DNA from: Acetobacterium sp.
GTDB lineage: Bacteria; Bacillota; Clostridia; Eubacteriales; Eubacteriaceae
DNA length: 64,000 nt
Reading direction: 5' to 3'
Assembly (NCBI RefSeq): GCF_030652775.1
Contig: NZ_JAUSPS010000056.1
Location: 1-64,000 of the forward strand
Part shown: piece by piece, positions 61,222-64,000 of the stretch
Numbering within the stretch: the first letter of the stretch is position 1
Layout of the letters: every line of letters begins with the position of its first letter
Program-made: the position numbers and the translations under genes
Notes under the pieces: generated by a model
The model's input: the letters and a program-made list of their open reading frames with translations, nothing else
Databases searched by the model: none
What the model was told of the DNA's origin: nothing

Positions 61222-63105
61222 ATGAATTCAAATTTTAGCTGTAAAACCTGTGCAAGTGCGGATCAAAAACTGGAAACCTTCATTTCCAATCTCAGTGTCG
61301 ATACATCCCATCACCGAATGGAAGGACAAAGTGTCAAATGTGGTTTCGGATTACAGGGGATCTGCTGCCGTCTCTGTTCCAACGGGCCATGTCGAATCAC
61401 CCCGGACGGACCCAAAGGGGTTTGCGGTGCTACCGCTGATACCATCGTTGCCAGAAACTTCCTGAGAGCTGTTTCAGCTGGTTCGGGATGTTATATTCAT
61501 ATTGTCGAAAACACGGCACTGATGCTCAAGAAAACAGCAGCCAGCAAAGGCGTACTAAAAGGCAAGGTGGCGTTGGCAAAACTGGCAGATATCTTTGAAG
61601 TGGCTGAAGCTGATGAACATGTCCGTGCCGAAAAAATAGCCGATATGGTCTTAGCCGATTTATATAAGCCTGACTATGTAAAAATGGAACTGGTTGAAAA
61701 AATGGCCTATAAACCGCGTTTCGATCGTTGGAAAGAATTAGGGATACTGCCAGGGGGAGCAAAATCCGAGGTTTTTGCAGGAGTCGTTAAAACATCCACC
61801 AATCTCAATTCCGATCCTGTCGATATGTATCTGAATTGCTTGAAACTGGGTATTTCCACCGGCCTTTATGGTTTAACACTGACTAATCTGTTAAACGACG
61901 TGATGCTGGGCGAACCATCCATCCGCTTGGCGCCAGTCGGTTTACGGGTCATTGATACCGATTATATCAATATCATGATCACCGGCCATCAGCATTCCAT
62001 CTTTGCCTACTTACAGGATCGGCTGATTCAGGACGATGTCATCGAAAAAGCCAAAGCGGTCGGTGCCAAAGGGTTTAAACTGGTCGGATGTACCTGTGTT
62101 GGTCAGGATCTGCAGCTACGAGGCGAACATTATAAAGAGGTATTCAACGGCCATGCCGGCAACAATTTTACCAGCGAAGCGATTCTGGCCACTGGCGCTA
62201 TTGATGCAGTATTATCGGAGTTCAACTGTACCTTACCGGGGATCGAACCAATTTGTGATGAATTAAAAATTAAGCAGATCTGTCTTGATGATGTTTCCAA
62301 AAAAGCCAATGCCGAAATGAAGCCATTTGTTTTCGAAGAAAAAGAAACCCAAAGCAATGAAATTATCGATGCAGTGATCGAATCGTATCAAGCCAGACGA
62401 GCGGTTGTTACTCTGAACATGGCTGCTGACCACGGAAACGATGATACCTTAACTGGTGTCAGTGAGGGTTCGCTGAAATCATTCCTGGGAGGAACCTGGA
62501 AACCACTGATCGATCTCATTGTCAAAGGAGAAATCAAAGGGATTGCTGGCGTTGTCGGATGTTCCAGCTTAACTGCCGGCGGCCATGATGTGCTAACTGT
62601 TAATCTGGTCAAAGAATTGATTGCCAAAGATATTCTGGTCTTGTCAGCCGGCTGTTCATCTGGAGGCTTAGAAAATGTCGGTTTGATGTCACCTTCAGCA
62701 GCATCCCTGGCCGGACCAAAATTGCGAGCTGTCTGTGAAAGCTTGGGGATTCCACCAGTCTTAAACTTTGGCCCATGTCTAGCCATTGGCCGTCTGGAGT
62801 TGGTCGCTACCGAACTGGCCGAAGCCATTGGTGTTGATTTACCACAATTACCACTGGTTTTATCAGCGCCACAATGGTTGGAAGAACAAGCTCTGGCCGA
62901 TGGTGCCTTTGGTTTAGCGCTAGGACTACCGCTCCATTTAGGATTGCCACCGTTTGTTACCGGTAGCCCCGTGGCTGTTCAGGTGTTCACCCAGGATATG
63001 TTAAACCTGACTGGCGGACAACTGATCATTGATGACAATGCCAAATCAGCGGCCGAAACTCTGGATGCGATCATTGAAAAGAAACGCAAGGAATTAAACA
63101 TCTGA
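61222..63105 (+). CDS. cooS: monofunctional nickel carbon monoxide dehydrogenase, catalytic subunit
   Basis: Oxidises CO to CO2 at the nickel-iron C-cluster. GGAGG at 61212-61216 fixes the start at the ATG at 61222, giving 627 residues. The D- and B-cluster cysteines are visible in CGFGLQGICCRLCSNGPC (residues 40-57, with Cys 68 in GVCGA). GHQHSIFAY and the later cysteine motifs TCVGQ, GCSSLTAGG and SAGCSSGG supply C-cluster ligands. With cooF and an oxidoreductase next to it, it belongs to a CO-to-NAD(P) system, not to the bifunctional acetyl-CoA synthase complex. Its strong promoter suggests high expression when derepressed. Confidence 0.97.
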   Translation: MNSNFSCKTCASADQKLETFISNLSVDTSHHRMEGQSVKCGFGLQGICCRLCSNGPCRITPDGPKGVCGATADTIVARNFLRAVSAGSGCYIHIVENTALMLKKTAASKGVLKGKVALAKLADIFEVAEADEHVRAEKIADMVLADLYKPDYVKMELVEKMAYKPRFDRWKELGILPGGAKSEVFAGVVKTSTNLNSDPVDMYLNCLKLGISTGLYGLTLTNLLNDVMLGEPSIRLAPVGLRVIDTDYINIMITGHQHSIFAYLQDRLIQDDVIEKAKAVGAKGFKLVGCTCVGQDLQLRGEHYKEVFNGHAGNNFTSEAILATGAIDAVLSEFNCTLPGIEPICDELKIKQICLDDVSKKANAEMKPFVFEEKETQSNEIIDAVIESYQARRAVVTLNMAADHGNDDTLTGVSEGSLKSFLGGTWKPLIDLIVKGEIKGIAGVVGCSSLTAGGHDVLTVNLVKELIAKDILVLSAGCSSGGLENVGLMSPSAASLAGPKLRAVCESLGIPPVLNFGPCLAIGRLELVATELAEAIGVDLPQLPLVLSAPQWLEEQALADGAFGLALGLPLHLGLPPFVTGSPVAVQVFTQDMLNLTGGQLIIDDNAKSAAETLDAIIEKKRKELNI

Positions 63106-63117
63106 GGAGGTGTAATC

Positions 63118-63567
63118 ATGAAACGAATCATCATTGATCGCGAAAAATGCGATGGCTGCCTGAATTGCAACATCGCCTGTATCAGTGCCCATGAGGAAGG
63201 TAGTAATTTTTACACCGTAAATATGCAAAGTCCTGATGCGGAAACCCGTAACTTTATTAAATTTGATGCCCAAAAGGGATACCTGCCGATTTTCTGCCGT
63301 CACTGTGACGAACCGGAATGTGTGCTGTCCTGTATGAGTGGCGCCCTTGAAAAAGACCCGTTAACCGGGCATGTACAGTATGATGAAAGTAAATGCGCAG
63401 CCTGCTACATGTGCGTGATGAACTGCCCCTATGGGGTTTTAAAACCAGATAAACGAGCCCGGACCAAGGTCATTAAATGTGATTTCTGCGATGATAAACC
63501 GGATGGACCCAGCTGTGTCAAAGCCTGTCCCAAGAAAGCCATCGAAGTGAAAGAGGTAAGCCTATGA
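63118..63567 (+). CDS. cooF: CooF-type four-cluster ferredoxin
   Basis: Electron carrier that takes electrons from CooS. The 149 residues contain four cysteine groups: CDGCLNCNIAC, CRHCDEPECVLSC, CAACYMCVMNC and CDFCDDKPDGPSCVKAC, as in the DMSO reductase iron-sulfur subunit fold. GAGGAGGTG precedes the ATG, 12 bases after cooS. Its stop overlaps the next start in ATGA. Confidence 0.96.
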   Translation: MKRIIIDREKCDGCLNCNIACISAHEEGSNFYTVNMQSPDAETRNFIKFDAQKGYLPIFCRHCDEPECVLSCMSGALEKDPLTGHVQYDESKCAACYMCVMNCPYGVLKPDKRARTKVIKCDFCDDKPDGPSCVKACPKKAIEVKEVSL

Positions 63568-64000
63568 AAATCGTTATTATCGGCGCCAGCGCAGCCGGAA
63601 TCAGCGCGGCCAAAACAATCAAAGCCTCAGAACCGGATACCGAAGTGGTGATTATCTCTAAAGAAGACAGCATTCACTCCCGTTGTATGCTCCATAAATT
63701 TTTGGGTCATGAACGAGACGCTAAAGGAATCAGTTTTATCGCTGACGACTTCTTTGAAACGAATGGGATAACCTGGCATAGTAACACCACCGTGATTGGC
63801 CTGGATGCACAGAAAAAGACGGTAAAAACCCATGATAATCAGGATATCGGCTATGACAAGCTACTGATTGCCACCGGCGCTGCCTATTTCATCCCGCCGA
63901 TCCCAGGACTCCGCGAGGCAAAAAATGTCTATGGATTCCGTGACTTAAAAGATGCCCAGTTGCTGGATAGCGAATGCAACACCGCTAAAAACGCGGTGGT
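63564..64000 (+). CDS. NAD(P)/FAD-dependent oxidoreductase, 3'-partial
   Basis: The first 145 codons are in the window. MKIVIIGASAAGISAAKTI is the FAD-binding loop, and LLIATGAAYFIPPIPG marks the second FAD motif of pyridine nucleotide-disulfide type reductases. Such genes follow cooS-cooF in several acetogens and carboxydotrophs and probably reduce NAD(P)+ with CO electrons. The first cysteine region SRCMLHK lacks the redox CxxxxC pair, so it is not a simple disulfide reductase. The gene continues beyond the window. Confidence 0.93.
   Translation, partial: MKIVIIGASAAGISAAKTIKASEPDTEVVIISKEDSIHSRCMLHKFLGHERDAKGISFIADDFFETNGITWHSNTTVIGLDAQKKTVKTHDNQDIGYDKLLIATGAAYFIPPIPGLREAKNVYGFRDLKDAQLLDSECNTAKNAV

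Overview
The window reads as chromosome of an anaerobic Gram-positive bacterium of the Eubacteriales, most likely an Acetobacterium-type acetogen (inference). The signs are a monofunctional nickel CO dehydrogenase cluster (cooS, cooF, NAD(P)/FAD oxidoreductase) at the right end, ChW-repeat secreted protein, L-box lysine riboswitch, strong AGGAGG ribosome sites with several TTG/GTG starts, and many c-di-GMP genes. No rRNA, tRNA, CRISPR array or complete insertion sequence was found.

Region 1 (1-10.9 kb) is an eroded accessory and defence island: a McrBC type IV restriction pair (mcrB cut by the window edge), three small unknown genes, an AbiE toxin-antitoxin locus whose toxin is truncated, a second fragment of an AbiEii start, a ChW/DUF3298 secreted protein, a molybdopterin-fold protein and a pRiA4b ORF-3 protein. 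A short sequence of consensus GGTGCYTGANATYAATTT recurs just after gene ends here.

Region 2 (10.9-24.4 kb) holds two GT4 glycosyltransferases, an EFR1-type flavodoxin/ferredoxin, a GGDEF/HD-GYP protein, a TetR regulator with an HsmA-like membrane protein, a GGDEF protein, a DUF3089 lipoprotein and an unknown membrane/zinc-ribbon pair. The promoter, operator and first codons of the tetR gene are duplicated in front of the EFR1 gene, so one TetR probably controls tetR, hsmA and EFR1.

Region 3 (24.4-39.3 kb) is mostly housekeeping: two more diguanylate cyclase genes, comFB, then on the minus strand an asd-dapA-dapB-lysC operon led by a lysine riboswitch and terminator. Two nearly identical 98-bp palindromic elements lie in opposite orientation on either side of asd. 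HPr, cobS, ygiQ, a DtxR regulator and rlmD follow.

Region 4 (39.3-52.3 kb) is a chemosensory cluster: cheA, cheW, an MCP, a hybrid histidine kinase, a response regulator, bacteriohemerythrin (opposite strand), cheR, a protein joining a CheB/CheR-type PAS domain to a coiled coil and BspA-like leucine-rich repeats, and a GGDEF protein with an altered active site.

Region 5 (52.3-64 kb) contains small regulator-target modules with readable operators: an XRE-type protein, PadR plus an ABC exporter, an OhrR-like MarR protein, ArsR plus a four-domain CoA-disulfide reductase/rhodanese/TusA/DsrE fusion, a zinc-ribbon repeat protein, a Fur-family regulator, and finally the cooS-cooF-oxidoreductase operon, which runs off the window.
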